Assembly (NCBI RefSeq): GCF_001904745.1
Contig: NZ_MRCD01000040.1
Span: 1 to 64,000 of the forward strand
Length of the DNA: 64,000 nt
Direction of reading: 5' to 3'
Source of the DNA: Calothrix sp. HK-06
Lineage (GTDB): Bacteria; Cyanobacteriota; Cyanobacteriia; Cyanobacteriales; Nostocaceae
Position numbers and translations under genes: made by a program
Shown here: piece after piece, positions 52,178-63,092 of the stretch
Layout: the number at the start of each line of letters is the position of its first letter
How positions within the stretch are numbered: position 1 is the stretch's first letter
Notes under the pieces: model-generated
The model's input: only the letters and a program-made list of their open reading frames with translations
What the model was told of the DNA's origin: nothing
The model's database searches: none

Positions 52178-52504
52178 TCAAGCGCTATCGCGACATGAAA
52201 CTTCTTTAGATTCGTAAAAACGACACCCTTCACAAGGGCCACTCGGATTAACCGCACAACGAACGTAACCAGAACGAGCGTTATATTGGCAGCTAATATC
52301 ACCAATCAAATAACCTACACCCTCAAGATAGTAACGGTCATGTTCTAATGGTCTTGGATGCTGTGGTACGCGGCGCCCCGAAGTAAAGGTATTAGCTGCC
52401 TGTCGAATCCGCATTCGCGTGCGCCACTGAGCTTTGCGAATTATCCACAGTGAAAACAATGACGGCAAACAGCCGATAACAAGGACTAAAAGTGTCTTTA
52501 ACAC
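52178..52504 (-). CDS. DUF6464-family membrane-anchored protein (108 aa)
   Basis: One N-terminal membrane helix (LLVLVIGCLPSLFSLWIIR), a basic stretch, and a Cys-rich C-terminal part DISCQYNARSGYVRCAVNPSGPCEGCRFYE with five Cys, resembling DUF6464 of cyanobacteria. The Cys cluster may bind metal or form disulphides. The start codon is GTG, with AGAGG about 11 bases before it. Function unknown. Confidence 0.78.
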   Translation of the reverse strand: MLKTLLVLVIGCLPSLFSLWIIRKAQWRTRMRIRQAANTFTSGRRVPQHPRPLEHDRYYLEGVGYLIGDISCQYNARSGYVRCAVNPSGPCEGCRFYESKEVSCRDSA

Positions 52505-52633
52505 TGGAATTTCACCTCTTTGATTACGCTATATTAAGCTAATTTTTAAACAAGCTTCGATTCGCTATTTTACCCAGCATAACTTTTACATCCCTTGGGG
52601 TGCATGTAGGTTAAACATTTATTTAAACATCTA

Positions 52634-53068
52634 TCATTTTCCTCTTGACTTGACTTGTAGCAAACGCTTTCTATTATTTTTATCGCGTAAATCTTGTGCT
52701 AAAGAGGCAACTTCACGTTCTAAACGGAATAAATCTACCTTTCGCGTCGTCATTACAAACGTTTTGTCCGTTCTTTGACGAACACAGGGAACGCTTATCG
52801 CAAAATATTTACACCAACTTTTAGATAATGATTTTTGTTGACTTTCTGCTGGATGATTGTTTATGCTGCCAGCAATCGCTTTAAACTCTAATATCGCTTC
52901 CTCTAGCTCTTGTGCCATACGATTAATTTGTCGCGCTTGCTCTGCTAACGTCTCCCAAGCACCTGTCGGCTTCATCTGCTCTGGCTGCAACGGTATAATT
53001 GCTGCATGGACTGACGGCGCCGCTAGTTTTGACGAATTTGAGTTGTGATTGTTGTAATCTTTTAACAT
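52634..53068 (-). CDS. Cyanobacterial hypothetical protein with helical segments (144 aa)
   Basis: A low-complexity N-terminus (DYNNHNSNSSKLAAPSVH) followed by a helical stretch WETLAEQARQINRMAQELEEAILEFKAIAGSI and a basic C-terminus REVASLAQDLRDKNNRKRLLQVKSRGK. VPCVRQRTDKTFVMTTRKVDLFRLERE is probably the conserved core. No family recognised. It lies divergent from the 53235 gene. Confidence 0.65.
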   Translation of the reverse strand: MLKDYNNHNSNSSKLAAPSVHAAIIPLQPEQMKPTGAWETLAEQARQINRMAQELEEAILEFKAIAGSINNHPAESQQKSLSKSWCKYFAISVPCVRQRTDKTFVMTTRKVDLFRLEREVASLAQDLRDKNNRKRLLQVKSRGK

Positions 53069-53234
53069 GCGTATCTCTCTTCGAGTACCTGCGTGTCACC
53101 TATCTTACCATTAATTAAATACATTAGTACTATTTAATAAAAAAATTATAGTTTGAATTTAAGGGCATTACTTTAGGTAGTTTCCCTGTGACTTAGGTAC
53201 GATACGCTAAATGAAGGAGTAGGGAGCATAAGAT

Positions 53235-53798
53235 ATGGACAGTAATGAAATTGCAAGTACTTTAACCAAATTATTTGATACGAGTGTAAATGCGGTGGCG
53301 CCTGGTTCTTGGCAAGTTGAGACACCAAGCTTTCGTTTGCTGGTACTACTTTCGGATGATGGAAGCTGGTTTCGTGCATTGCTGCCAATAATGCCAATTC
53401 AAGAAGCACAACCTTTTTTACAGCAGTTGCTCGAAGCAAACTTTGACGATACACATGCGTGTCGCTATGCTTTACACCAAAATGTTGTGTGGGGAGTGTA
53501 TCAGCATTTTACCAACAGTTTAACGACACAAGATTTTGAAGACGCAATCGCAAAACTCGTTTCACTTCAGGAAACTGGTTTAAATGATGTTTTTGGTAAC
53601 TTAGTAGAAAGTCGTATTCAACTTATTGTCAAAGCTGCGAAACAGCAAGGGCAAACTTTAGAAGCAACGATGCAAAACTTAGACCGCTTTTATGCGGAAG
53701 GTTTGATGGGTGAAATTGATGAATCCTCTGAAGTGCGTCAGAAAACTCTTACTGCATGGCGCCGTCAACTAGAAAGTTTGTGGGATGAAGTAGCATAA
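53235..53798 (+). CDS. Conserved cyanobacterial protein, YbjN/secretion-chaperone-like fold (187 aa)
   Basis: VETPSFRLLVLLSDDGSWFRALLPIMP and ACRYALHQNVVWGVYQHFTNSLTTQDFEDAIAKLVSL have the alternating strand-helix order of YbjN and type III secretion chaperones. The C-terminal helical part ends SLWDEVA. No enzyme motif. It begins a run of three same-strand genes (53235, 53809, 54267) with a first gap of 10 bp. Confidence 0.75.
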   Translation: MDSNEIASTLTKLFDTSVNAVAPGSWQVETPSFRLLVLLSDDGSWFRALLPIMPIQEAQPFLQQLLEANFDDTHACRYALHQNVVWGVYQHFTNSLTTQDFEDAIAKLVSLQETGLNDVFGNLVESRIQLIVKAAKQQGQTLEATMQNLDRFYAEGLMGEIDESSEVRQKTLTAWRRQLESLWDEVA

Positions 53799-53808
53799 CT
53801 CAAAATCA

Positions 53809-54195
53809 ATGAATATCATAGAAATCCTCAAGGCGGATTATCAAAGATTTCCTGATAATCAAACTTATTCTGTTTATACTCCAGATGTTTTCTTTAAAGA
53901 CCCTTTGAATAAGTTCAATGGTCTTTGGCGCTACAAGCTAATGATTAAATTTATCAATACTTTTTTTCTAAATTGCAAGATGGATTTGCATGATATCTCT
54001 CAGCATTCCGATACCATTAAAATGGAGTGGACGTTAAGTTGGAACACTCCTTTGCCTTGGAAACCACATATTGCCATTAATGGGTGGAGTGAATTAAAGC
54101 TTAATGGCGAAGGTTTAATTTGCTCGCATATCGACTATTGGAACACTTCGCGTCTTGATGTCATTAAACAACACTTTCACTTCCACGAATATTGA
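53809..54195 (+). CDS. DUF2358 family protein (128 aa)
   Basis: A small NTF2-like-sized domain: NIIEILKADYQRFPDNQTYSVYTPDVFFKDPLNKFNGL, MEWTLSWNTPLPWKPHIAINGWSELKLNGEG, IDYWNTSRLDVIKQHF. This is DUF2358, found in cyanobacteria and chloroplasts. No function is known. It follows the preceding gene by 10 bp and precedes the Get3-like ATPase by 71 bp. Confidence 0.85.
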   Translation: MNIIEILKADYQRFPDNQTYSVYTPDVFFKDPLNKFNGLWRYKLMIKFINTFFLNCKMDLHDISQHSDTIKMEWTLSWNTPLPWKPHIAINGWSELKLNGEGLICSHIDYWNTSRLDVIKQHFHFHEY

Positions 54196-54266
54196 ACAGT
54201 CTTAGAGAATTTAGTCGATAATGTAAATAAATATAAACAAAGCGACTAGCAGGACAGAATTATTCC

Positions 54267-55448
54267 ATGCGTGTAATTTTAATGACAGGCAAAGGCGGCG
54301 TAGGTAAGACATCTGTCGCTGCTGCTACAGGGCTTCGATGCGCTGAACTTGGCTATCGTACCTTAGTGTTAAGTACAGACCCTGCTCACTCGCTAGCAGA
54401 CAGCTTCGATATTGAGTTGGGACATGAGAGAAAGCAAATTCGTCCGAATTTGTGGGGCGCCGAACTAGATGCGTTAATGGAGTTAGAGGCAAACTGGGGA
54501 AGTGTCAAGCGTTATATTACCCAGGTATTACAAGCGCGCGGTTTAGACGGAGTGCAAGCTGAGGAGTTAGCGATATTACCAGGCATGGATGAGATTTTTG
54601 GCTTGGTCAGAATGAAGCGTCATTATGATGAAGGCGAGTATGATGTTTTAATTATCGACTCGGCGCCAACAGGTACAGCGTTGCGATTGTTGAGTTTACC
54701 TGAAGTTAGTGGTTGGTACATGCGCCGCTTTTATAAGCCATTTCAAAATATATCAGTTGCGCTTCGACCTTTAGTAGAACCTATATTTAGACCAATTGCG
54801 GGTTTTTCCTTACCTGATAAAGAAGTAATGGATGCTCCGTATGAGTTTTACCAGCAAATCGAGGCATTAGAAAAAGTCTTAACTGATAACACGCAAACCT
54901 CAGTACGGTTGGTAGCAAATCCAGAGAAAATGGTTATTAAAGAATCGCTGCGTGCCCATGCGTATCTGAGCTTATATAATGTGGCGACAGATTTAATAAT
55001 TGCAAACCGTATTATTCCCGACGAAGTACAAGACCCATTTTTCCAACGCTGGAAAGATAATCAAAAACAGTATCGTCAAGAAATTCACGATAATTTCCAC
55101 CCTCTGCCAGTTAAAGAGGTGCCATTATTCTCTGAAGAAATGTGTGGCTTGCAGGCTCTTGAGCGTCTTAAAGATACACTCTACAAAGATGAAGACCCTG
55201 CTCAGGTTTATTATAAGGAAAATACGATTCGTGTCGTTCAAGAACCAAATCAACAGTACAGTCTAGAGTTATACCTACCTGGAATTCCTAAGAATCAAGT
55301 TCAATTGAGCAAAAATGCTGATGAATTAAATATACGTATTGGCAACCATCGTCGCAATTTAGTATTACCTCAAGCATTGGCTGCACTACAACCGACTGGC
55401 GCCAAAATGGAAGACGACTATCTCAAAATACGTTTTAGCAACGGATGA
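54267..55448 (+). CDS. Get3/ArsA-type ATPase with HSP20-like C-terminal domain (393 aa)
   Basis: Deviant P-loop [13 protein letters not shown] (residues 8-20), switch [17 protein letters not shown] and switch [20 protein letters not shown] define the TRC40/Get3/ArsA family. Residues 305-393 ([39 protein letters not shown]) form an alpha-crystallin-like domain, as in cyanobacterial Get3 relatives. The cysteine pair of eukaryotic Get3 is not seen. A role in tail-anchored membrane protein targeting is inferred from the family; arsenite pumping is unlikely without an ArsB partner. Confidence 0.93.
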   Translation: MRVILMTGKGGVGKTSVAAATGLRCAELGYRTLVLSTDPAHSLADSFDIELGHERKQIRPNLWGAELDALMELEANWGSVKRYITQVLQARGLDGVQAEELAILPGMDEIFGLVRMKRHYDEGEYDVLIIDSAPTGTALRLLSLPEVSGWYMRRFYKPFQNISVALRPLVEPIFRPIAGFSLPDKEVMDAPYEFYQQIEALEKVLTDNTQTSVRLVANPEKMVIKESLRAHAYLSLYNVATDLIIANRIIPDEVQDPFFQRWKDNQKQYRQEIHDNFHPLPVKEVPLFSEEMCGLQALERLKDTLYKDEDPAQVYYKENTIRVVQEPNQQYSLELYLPGIPKNQVQLSKNADELNIRIGNHRRNLVLPQALAALQPTGAKMEDDYLKIRFSNG

Positions 55449-55617
55449 TTAGCGGATGTAACGGATGAGTTATTTGTTACAAAGTAGTTAAGTAAAGTTA
55501 ACTATCCGTTATATCTGTTATGTCCGTTGCAGTACTTGTACTGAAGACAAATTTATTCAAAAAATCTGACAATAGTAGTCATATTTTTGTTGTTACCTTT
55601 TTATCTCAGTACAGGCA

Positions 55618-57792
55618 ATGACTCTAGCTAGTGATTCAGATTTACGTCTTAATATTGAGCCGACTAAACTGCTACATTCTATTAATGATAAGATTCGTAA
55701 GCTTTTAGAGTTACCAGATATTCTCAAGGTAGTGGTAGAAGAGTTGCGTCTATTTCTCACGACTGACAGAGTAATGGTTTACAAGTTTCATGCTGACAAT
55801 AACGGTCAAGTCATAGCTGAATCTATAAACGAGAGTAAATTACCTTCACTACTAAATTTAAATTTTCCAGCAGATGATATTCCTGCTCATGCGCGTGAAT
55901 TATTCGTGCAGTCAAGGATTCGCTCGATTGTGAATTTAGATACTGGACAAATTGCTCAGAACCCTGTGGATTTTAATGGGATGGGCGCCACTCAGCGTCC
56001 GGTTGACCCTTGTCATGCAGAATATTTAACTGCAATGGGGGTCAAGTCTTCTATTGTCGTGCCCATACTTTATCATGAGCAGCTTTGGGGACTGCTTGTA
56101 TCGCATCATTCTCAACCCCGCTCAATTTCTAACGTTGAAGTTGATACAGTGCAAACAGTTGCTGATTTGCTTGGGGTAGTGATTGCTTATATTACTCCAC
56201 TACAAGAAGCGCGTTTGAAAGTTCATCGTGAAACGATAATTAATCACATTGCCGACCGACTTCATTTATTGCCAGACATGGATTTACAGACAGCTTTAGA
56301 AGAAACGGTTGCTGCTTTTGATGGTTGTGGGGGTAGATTATGTATTCGCTCAGAAGCTACTCATCAAGCTGATACGTTACAAAGCTTTATTGAGTGTTTA
56401 ACAGATGCTACAAAAATTAAAGTTTATCAATTTGGTCAGCAACCAGTTGTTCCAAAGATTGCGAAATTTGATATAATCGAACAATATAGCGTTTGGAAAG
56501 AACATTATAAAAAAGATTGCAAAAAAGATTATTGTGTCTGGGCAATATCAGATATATATCAAACTCCTGAACTGCGAAACTTACAAATTGCCTTTCAAGC
56601 CGCTAATATTCGCAGTATTTTAATGATCCCGTTGATGTATCGTTCGCAGCTACAGGGTTATTTAAGTGTTTTTCGTGACAGCTATGAGCCTGAAACCTTG
56701 TGGGCAGGTAAGTTTGACCCCGATGAACGACAACTTTATCCTCGACAATCTTTTAAAATTTGGTGCCAGTCCAAACAGCTACAAGCAAAACAATGGACTT
56801 GCGACGAAATTACACTTGCAACGAGCATAGGACATCAATTTGCCACAGCTACATATGAATATGAGCTTTATCAAAAAGTAAATTATTTTAATTTCAATCT
56901 CGAAACTCAAGTTCTGAAACGTACATTAGAACTTACAAAAACATTACAAGAATTAAAACAAACTCAAACTCAACTTATTCAAACTGAAAAAATGTCAAGT
57001 TTGGGTCAGCTTGTAGCAGGAATTGCACACGAAATTAATAACCCCGTCAATTTTATATACGGTAACATTAATCACGTTCATCAATATGTAGATGACATAC
57101 TTGGCATTTTAGATTTATATCAGCAAAATTGTTCAACTGATATACCAGAAGTAATTGAACGTGCGGAAGAAGTTGATCTAAATTTTATCGTCGAAGATTT
57201 GCCCAAAATGTTGTCGTCGATTAAACTAGGGACAGACAGGATTCGGCAAATAGTATTATCACTGCGTAATTTTTCTAGACTCGACCAAGCAGAAATTAAG
57301 CCAGTAAACATTCATGAAGGAATTGACAGCACATTAGTAATATTGCAGCACCGTTTGAAAGCGAAACCCGAAAGTCCAGCAATTTGCATCATCAAGGAAT
57401 ATGGAGATTTACCACCTGTAGAATGCTATGCAGGACAAATAAATCAAGTTTTTATGAACGTTTTGAGTAATGCCATAGATGCTTTGGAGGAACAGCGAGA
57501 ATCAAAACAAAATACAATTATAATTAGCACCAGCATCAGTAAATTACCAGATAATAGACCTAGCGTATTAATTTCAATTGCTGATAACGGGTGCGGAATG
57601 GCACAAAATATCATAGAAAAAATCTTTGACCCCTTCTTTACAACCAAAGAAGTTGGACAAGGAACTGGATTGGGTTTATCAATTAGTTACCAAATTATCG
57701 TCGATAAACACAATGGTATTTTTAAATGTAAATCTCAACCAGGAGAAGGAACAGAATTTTTAATTGAAATACCAATAAAAGTTAGGAGTTAG
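55618..57792 (+). CDS. Phytochrome/cyanobacteriochrome-like GAF histidine kinase (724 aa)
   Basis: GAF1 (about 20-195) carries the bilin-attachment pair Cys132-His133 in [20 protein letters not shown] and the [20 protein letters not shown] stretch, so it should bind a linear tetrapyrrole by thioether. GAF2 (about 210-425) lacks such a Cys-His. A HisKA domain follows, with His471 in [11 protein letters not shown], and HATPase motifs [20 protein letters not shown] and [19 protein letters not shown]. No PHY domain is evident between the GAFs. Its output half closely resembles the PAS kinase at 2132-5062. No response regulator is adjacent. Colour response unknown. Confidence 0.93.
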   Translation: MTLASDSDLRLNIEPTKLLHSINDKIRKLLELPDILKVVVEELRLFLTTDRVMVYKFHADNNGQVIAESINESKLPSLLNLNFPADDIPAHARELFVQSRIRSIVNLDTGQIAQNPVDFNGMGATQRPVDPCHAEYLTAMGVKSSIVVPILYHEQLWGLLVSHHSQPRSISNVEVDTVQTVADLLGVVIAYITPLQEARLKVHRETIINHIADRLHLLPDMDLQTALEETVAAFDGCGGRLCIRSEATHQADTLQSFIECLTDATKIKVYQFGQQPVVPKIAKFDIIEQYSVWKEHYKKDCKKDYCVWAISDIYQTPELRNLQIAFQAANIRSILMIPLMYRSQLQGYLSVFRDSYEPETLWAGKFDPDERQLYPRQSFKIWCQSKQLQAKQWTCDEITLATSIGHQFATATYEYELYQKVNYFNFNLETQVLKRTLELTKTLQELKQTQTQLIQTEKMSSLGQLVAGIAHEINNPVNFIYGNINHVHQYVDDILGILDLYQQNCSTDIPEVIERAEEVDLNFIVEDLPKMLSSIKLGTDRIRQIVLSLRNFSRLDQAEIKPVNIHEGIDSTLVILQHRLKAKPESPAICIIKEYGDLPPVECYAGQINQVFMNVLSNAIDALEEQRESKQNTIIISTSISKLPDNRPSVLISIADNGCGMAQNIIEKIFDPFFTTKEVGQGTGLGLSISYQIIVDKHNGIFKCKSQPGEGTEFLIEIPIKVRS

Positions 57793-57889
57793 GAGAAAAT
57801 ATAAATTGTCATTCTGAGCGTGGCGAAGAATCTAAAGTTTCATTGTATATTGAGATGCTTCACTACGTTCAGCATGACATTTGAAGACT
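57780..57889. repeat. GTTAGGAG heptamers and TGTCATTCTGAG...CAGCATGACA fold-back
   Basis: Two GTTAGGA units end the kinase gene. TGTCATTCTGAGCG and CGTTCAGCATGACA form an imperfect inverted repeat over about 75 bp, with AGATGCTTCACTACGTTC inside. A similar sequence lies at 19241-19270. Confidence 0.55.
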
Positions 57890-57919
57890 ACTCAGCACTC
57901 AGCACTTTTTACAAGCGCA

Positions 57920-59080
57920 CTAATTTCTTAACTGTACAGGCATAGCTAAATAGGTCATTTTCACACCGCTAAGGGGTGTAAAAATTACTGGTGTCAAATT
58001 TGAATTTAACTGCATTACTATCTCGGTAGCTGGTAGTGCTTTTAAACCTTCCATCAAATATTTAACGTTAAAAGCAATATCAATATCATCTCCTGATATT
58101 TGTGCCGGCATTGGTTCTACTGCGCTACCAATATCTGCTGCTTCCACCGATAGGGTTATTTCTTGGGCGCCGCTATCAATGCTAACTTTAACGATATTAT
58201 TCTTTTGGTCGGCTAAAACTGCAATTCGTTCTAAAGTACTCAAAAGTTGCTTTCTATCTAAAGTTAGTTCGCGTTGAAACTGACGAGGTAATAATTGCCG
58301 ATATTGCGGATACTGCCCATCTAAAGTCCGACTCGTTAAACGTTGGTTTTGCCATTCAAATATCGCTTGGCCTTGGTCAAAATGCAGCGCAATAGTTTCT
58401 TCAGATTGGGCACTGTGTGCTAACATCCGCTCAAGTTCGCGTAAAGCACGAGCAGGTACTGTTACTTCTAACTCAGCATCGTTATTATCGTCAGAACCCT
58501 CGTTTATTGTTTCCACAACCGCTAAACGGTGTCCATCAGTTGCTGCAAATTCAAGAGCATTAGGTAAAACTTTTAAGTGAACTCCTGTTAATACTTGCTT
58601 GGTTTCATCAGCACTCGTAGCAAATAAAGTTCCTCGCAACCCTTCAATTAAAGATGCTGCACTCAAATATATTGGTTGAGTATCTTCAATTACTGGTAAC
58701 TCAGGAAATTCCTCACCACCCATTGCTCGAACTTTGTAGCTGCCGCTTCGGGGTGTCAAAGTAACAAGTATACCTTCGCCTGTATTCTCTTCTGTATTAG
58801 TTTCATCTTCAAGAGTAATTTCCCCTTCTGGCAACCGCGAGACTATATCATTAAGTAACTTCGCTGGCATTGCGATTGTGCCACTTTGAATAACTTCTGC
58901 ATTAAAGCTAGTGCGAATTCCTAAACTCAGGTCAAAAGCTGTAATCGTCACAATATTAGTATTAGCATCAGCTACTACCAGCACATTCGCTAGTACAGGA
59001 TGCGTTGGACGTGATGGTACTGCACGGCTCGTCAGGGAAAGATTTGTGTTAAGGTCGCTTTGGTTACAAACTAGTTTCAT
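57920..59080 (-). CDS. dnaN: DNA polymerase III sliding clamp (386 aa)
   Basis: Three beta-clamp repeats: MKLVCNQSDLNTNLSLTSRAVPSRPTHPVLANVLV, FATSADETKQVLTGVHLKV, ATDGHRLAVVETINEG and the end PLSGVKMTYLAMPVQLRN. The ATG at 59080 starts at the conserved MKLVC; the upstream residues to 59122 are not clamp-like. It encircles DNA and tethers polymerase III. It follows dnaA on the same strand in the classic replication-origin order, separated by about 370 bp. Confidence 0.97.
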   Translation of the reverse strand: MKLVCNQSDLNTNLSLTSRAVPSRPTHPVLANVLVVADANTNIVTITAFDLSLGIRTSFNAEVIQSGTIAMPAKLLNDIVSRLPEGEITLEDETNTEENTGEGILVTLTPRSGSYKVRAMGGEEFPELPVIEDTQPIYLSAASLIEGLRGTLFATSADETKQVLTGVHLKVLPNALEFAATDGHRLAVVETINEGSDDNNDAELEVTVPARALRELERMLAHSAQSEETIALHFDQGQAIFEWQNQRLTSRTLDGQYPQYRQLLPRQFQRELTLDRKQLLSTLERIAVLADQKNNIVKVSIDSGAQEITLSVEAADIGSAVEPMPAQISGDDIDIAFNVKYLMEGLKALPATEIVMQLNSNLTPVIFTPLSGVKMTYLAMPVQLRN

Positions 59081-59449
59081 ATGCTGAGGGTGAAAGTGAG
59101 CGCGCGTTTTTATATGCCGCAATACGTAAGACTAAGGTAGTATTGCATCGAAATCAACACTGCCTTACATATCGTCACGACAACTTAAGATAATAGCACT
59201 GTATGCCAACTTACTAAAACCCATGTACTAACTTTTAAATTATAGACATCGTGGCACAGGTGCCTTCAAAGTGCGTTATCTGTATAAAAATCTTGCTGAC
59301 TACATACATTATTCGTGTAAAACAGCGCTTTTTTTGCGTTCACGGAGTGTCTCCGGAGGAGAATAATACTTATTTGCTTTTAATGTAAGTAATAATATTT
59401 ACTTTTTCAAATATAAATTCTCTCTGTGTACAAATGCCTATGCTACAAA
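59081..59449. other. dnaA-dnaN intergenic region
   Basis: About 370 bp of AT-rich sequence. It contains a small hairpin GGAGTGTCTCC near 59344-59354 and no clear TTATCCACA/TTTTCCACA DnaA boxes. The dnaN promoter must lie here. A replication origin is possible from gene order but not supported by visible boxes. Confidence 0.4.
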
Positions 59450-60823
59450 TCATAATAACTTGCGGGGATTGTTTATTTGAATTTGGTCTGTTAATTGGTA
59501 TAGCTTCTGTTTAAGCGCAGCATCTTTCTTGCGTAGCTGAGTAATTTTGTCACAACTATAGAGTACTGTCGTGTGGTCTTTGCCACCAAATTCTTCGCCG
59601 ATTCTAGGTAGACTTAAATCTGTGTATTGCCGCATTAAATACATGCCAATTTGACGTGCCCAGCTTATTTCCCGGCGCCGCGAGTTGCTTTTCATGTCTT
59701 CGATTGATACATTAAAGGTGTCAGCAACTACAGTTAAAATAGCTTCAGGTGTAGCGGCAATTTTTTCTCTTGGTGCCTCTAAAACAGATGTGATATTTTC
59801 TACCGTCATTGGCAAACCCCAAATGGAAATATACGCTAAGGCACGAATTAAGGCGCCTTCGAGTTCGCGAATGTTGTTCGTATAATTTGATGCAATATAC
59901 TCGATTACATCCCTAGGCAAACGAATATTGTCATACTCAGCTTTCTTGTGTAAAATTGCCATCCGTGTTTCCAAGTCTGGTTTTTGGATGTCGGCAATTA
60001 ACCCCATGGAAAACCGCGAACATAAGCGCTCTTGAAGTTGGGGAATTTGTTTGGGAGGACGGTCTGAAGCAATAACTACCTGTTTACCTGCTTCATGCAA
60101 CGTATTAAATGTGTGGAAAAATTCTTCCTGAAAACGCTCTTTTCCCTCGATAAACTGGATATCATCGACTAATATTACGTCCGCAGTTCGGTAATAGTCG
60201 CGAAAGCTTTGCATTTCTGTGCTTACTGCTGTAGAAAAGTCGTTGATAAATTTCTCGGTGGAAACATAGAAAATTTTCGAGTCTCGCTTAATGTCTAAGC
60301 GGTAATGACCAATAGCTTGCATTAGGTGCGTTTTCCCCAACCCCACACCACCACATAAAAACAATGGGTTAAATTCGCGTCCTGGTGATTCTGCTACTGC
60401 TAACGCTGCTGCATGTGCCATCCTATTATTGGCGCCAACAACAAACCGAGAAAATAAATATTTCGGGTTTAAGTTGTTTGTTTTTGGACTATTTTCTCGA
60501 ATTCCGACGGAAATTACTCTTGGTGCTGTCTTCTCAACAGGCGCCATATCTTTATGAGAATGAGAATCATCGGAGTCAGATGTAATGTAAATTTCTATCT
60601 TATAACCTGCGATGTCGCAAACAACATTGGCTATTGTTTCAATGTAATACTTTTGCAGCCAATTGCGGGCGAAAGGGTTTGGGGTGCGAATAAACAGGCA
60701 GTTATTTTCTAACCGTTCTGCGTTAGCTGTCTTTATCCAGGTTTCAAAGGTGGGACGCGATAGTTCTAGCTGTAAACGAGCTAAAACTTGGCGCCACAGG
60801 TTATCTAGAGTTAGGGACATCAT
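59450..60823 (-). CDS. dnaA: Chromosomal replication initiator DnaA (457 aa)
   Basis: Domain I ([28 protein letters not shown]), a linker, AAA+ domain III with Walker [12 protein letters not shown] and Walker [26 protein letters not shown], and domain IV with the DnaA signature [19 protein letters not shown]. It starts with two Met codons. It binds DnaA boxes to melt the origin. In cyanobacteria dnaA can be dispensable in strains whose origin control is relaxed. Confidence 0.98.
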   Translation of the reverse strand: MMSLTLDNLWRQVLARLQLELSRPTFETWIKTANAERLENNCLFIRTPNPFARNWLQKYYIETIANVVCDIAGYKIEIYITSDSDDSHSHKDMAPVEKTAPRVISVGIRENSPKTNNLNPKYLFSRFVVGANNRMAHAAALAVAESPGREFNPLFLCGGVGLGKTHLMQAIGHYRLDIKRDSKIFYVSTEKFINDFSTAVSTEMQSFRDYYRTADVILVDDIQFIEGKERFQEEFFHTFNTLHEAGKQVVIASDRPPKQIPQLQERLCSRFSMGLIADIQKPDLETRMAILHKKAEYDNIRLPRDVIEYIASNYTNNIRELEGALIRALAYISIWGLPMTVENITSVLEAPREKIAATPEAILTVVADTFNVSIEDMKSNSRRREISWARQIGMYLMRQYTDLSLPRIGEEFGGKDHTTVLYSCDKITQLRKKDAALKQKLYQLTDQIQINNPRKLL

Positions 60824-61072
60824 TTACACCTTTGAATAAAGGTTTTAAACACAGAAAAGGCAAAAAGTACTTACAAATCTAAACAAAATGCCAACCATGC
60901 GCTATACCTAGGACTACATGCGCGAGTTGTAATCTTGACATTGACACGTCCTAGTAGGCAATATCCTACCATTACTGATTCACACTGAAAAGTAAATACA
61001 TTAAAAGCCGCAAATGTACTTACCTAGAAACAAACTCAGTTTTCCGTAGTTCAATATTGAGTAAGAGGTTAT

Positions 61073-62314
61073 ATGAAAAAACACACTGATACCAGCAAAT
61101 CAATTATTATGTCTATCTATAAAAAGAATTATCTTGGATGCGTATTACTGTTCGGTGCCGCTTCGATTTCACTAAGTGGTTGTGCCCAGCTTGCCAATAG
61201 TTTGAATACTTCGAGAAGTGGAACTGCTGCAACAGAACCAACAGGAGCAGCATCGCCGATTGTCGCTGCACCTCCACCAATTATCTCCACATCTGGAGGA
61301 GACCCTAATTTTGTTGTTGGTGTAGTACAAAAAGTTGGGCCAGCCGTAGTACGTATTGATTCATCACGGACAATATCGCAAAGTCCAGAACAATTAGAAG
61401 ACCCTTTCCGACGCTTTTTTGGCGAAAGCACTCCTGAACCTCGTCAGCGTGTCGAACGTGGTAGCGGTTCTGGGTTTATTATTAATGCCAACGGGCAGAT
61501 ATTAACGAATTCTCACGTGGTAGATGGTGCAGACTCGGTAACTATTACACTTAAAGATGGTCGAACTCTCAAAGGTAAGGTATTGGGTGAAGACCAAGTA
61601 ACCGATGTTGCGGTAGTTCAAATCGAAACTAATAATTTACCAACAGTAGCAATAGGTAATTCAGAGAAACTACAACCAGGTGAAGCTGTTATTGCTATTG
61701 GCAACCCCCTTGGCTTGAATAATACGGTTACTTCTGGAATACTTAGTGCCACAGGTCGTTCGAGCAGTGATATTGGCGCCACCGATAAGCGTGTAGACTA
61801 TATACAAACAGATGCGGCAATTAACCCAGGAAATTCGGGTGGTCCTTTACTTAATGCACGCGGCGAAGTTATTGGAATGAATACGGCTATTATTAAAGGC
61901 GCCCAAGGTTTAGGATTTGCAATTCCAATTAATACAGCACAACGTATAGCACAAGAATTAATCGCCAAGGGTAGGGTTGACCACCCATATTTAGGAATTC
62001 AAATGGTGACTCTCACCCCAGAGATTCGCGAACGAGTTAATGCACGATTAGGTATTAATTTATCAACCGATAAAGGTGTATTATTAATAGATATCGTACC
62101 TCGTTCACCCGCAGCAGCAGCAGGTCTAAGAGCAGGTGACGTAATTCAATCGATTAATAATCAACCTGTAAGTAAAATTGAAGAAGTTCAAAAAATTGTA
62201 GAAAGCAGTAAAATAGGAAGTCCATTGCAAGTGCAAGTTCAGCGTAACGGTCAACTTACCCAAGTTGCCGTCAGTCCTGCTGCTTTCCCCGTACAACGAC
62301 AAGCTAGACAATAA
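61073..62314 (+). CDS. HtrA/DegP-like serine protease, lipoprotein (413 aa)
   Basis: A lipoprotein signal peptide ([15 protein letters not shown], lipobox LSGC) anchors it at the membrane facing the periplasm. Catalytic triad His in [12 protein letters not shown], Asp in [10 protein letters not shown], Ser in [10 protein letters not shown], preceded by [16 protein letters not shown]. One PDZ domain (about 310-400) with [22 protein letters not shown]. This is the HhoA/HhoB/HtrA group that degrades or refolds damaged exported proteins. Which of the three it is cannot be settled. GAGG precedes the ATG. Confidence 0.95.
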   Translation: MKKHTDTSKSIIMSIYKKNYLGCVLLFGAASISLSGCAQLANSLNTSRSGTAATEPTGAASPIVAAPPPIISTSGGDPNFVVGVVQKVGPAVVRIDSSRTISQSPEQLEDPFRRFFGESTPEPRQRVERGSGSGFIINANGQILTNSHVVDGADSVTITLKDGRTLKGKVLGEDQVTDVAVVQIETNNLPTVAIGNSEKLQPGEAVIAIGNPLGLNNTVTSGILSATGRSSSDIGATDKRVDYIQTDAAINPGNSGGPLLNARGEVIGMNTAIIKGAQGLGFAIPINTAQRIAQELIAKGRVDHPYLGIQMVTLTPEIRERVNARLGINLSTDKGVLLIDIVPRSPAAAAGLRAGDVIQSINNQPVSKIEEVQKIVESSKIGSPLQVQVQRNGQLTQVAVSPAAFPVQRQARQ

Positions 62315-62330
62315 ATATAAACGTATACTT

Positions 62331-62358
62331 TTATCCCCCGAATTCGAGGGGGATGAAA
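62331..62358. repeat. Hairpin CCCCCGAATTCGAGGGGG after htrA
   Basis: A C-run, GAATTCGA, G-run palindrome 17 bp after the htrA stop, of the same family as 6311-6427. It may serve as terminator; a weak T-tract follows. Confidence 0.6.
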
Positions 62359-62450
62359 AGTTGTTAGATTTTCATCTAATTTGTTTTAATTAATGAAATT
62401 CTGTATTTCTTTCTTAGGGTACATATCTAATGTTTTAAGGAGTTTATAAA

Positions 62451-62987
62451 ATGAGCGAGTCGTTATCGATTATTAAGCTAGGCAATCCATTATTACGTCA
62501 ATCATCGTCTTTTGTTAACAATGTTAAAGATGCTCACGTTCAAAAGCTAATTGATGATTTAATGAAAAGTCTTACAGAAACAAACGGTGTTGGCATTGCG
62601 GCGCCTCAAGTCGCAGTTAACTATCGCTTGTTTATTGTAGCTTCTCGCCCGAACCTCCGGTATCCAAATGCTCCTTTTATGGAACCAATCGCTATGATTA
62701 ATCCTAAGATAATTGAGCATTCTAAGGAAACAGTGAAGGGTTGGGAAGGGTGTTTGAGCGTTCCTGGTATTCGCGGACTCGTGCCGAGATATCAGTCTAT
62801 TACTGTGGAATATACGGATGTAACTGGTGATTCAAAAAATGTAAAGCTAGTAGATTTTGTCGCACGTATTTTTCAACACGAGTATGACCATCTTGATGGC
62901 ATTGTCTTTCTAGACCGCGTTGAAAGCACAAAAGAGTTAATATCCGAAGAAGAGTATCAGAAAATACAGAATTCGGATAAACTATGA
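62451..62987 (+). CDS. def: Peptide deformylase (178 aa)
   Basis: Removes the formyl group from nascent proteins using a metal ion. Motif 1 GVGIAAPQV, motif 2 EGCLSVPG with metal-ligand Cys, and motif 3 FQHEYDHLDG with two metal His and the catalytic Glu are all intact. A strong AAGGAG lies 9 bases before the ATG. Family length. It follows the htrA gene by 136 bp; the two have no needed link. Confidence 0.97.
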   Translation: MSESLSIIKLGNPLLRQSSSFVNNVKDAHVQKLIDDLMKSLTETNGVGIAAPQVAVNYRLFIVASRPNLRYPNAPFMEPIAMINPKIIEHSKETVKGWEGCLSVPGIRGLVPRYQSITVEYTDVTGDSKNVKLVDFVARIFQHEYDHLDGIVFLDRVESTKELISEEEYQKIQNSDKL

Positions 62988-63092
62988 TTCAAAAATAATT
63001 GTTGAAAGTAGTGACAATTACAAAGTTATTAAGCTAGACTTAATAAGTTGTTAACCTCACTTAGATGCAGGGTTATCGGGTAATAGCGTAAA

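Noticed and set aside
59081-61072. Replication origin around dnaA
   Set aside because: Gene order suggests it, but no cluster of DnaA boxes was seen between dnaA and dnaN or upstream of dnaA. GC-skew over the chromosome would be needed.
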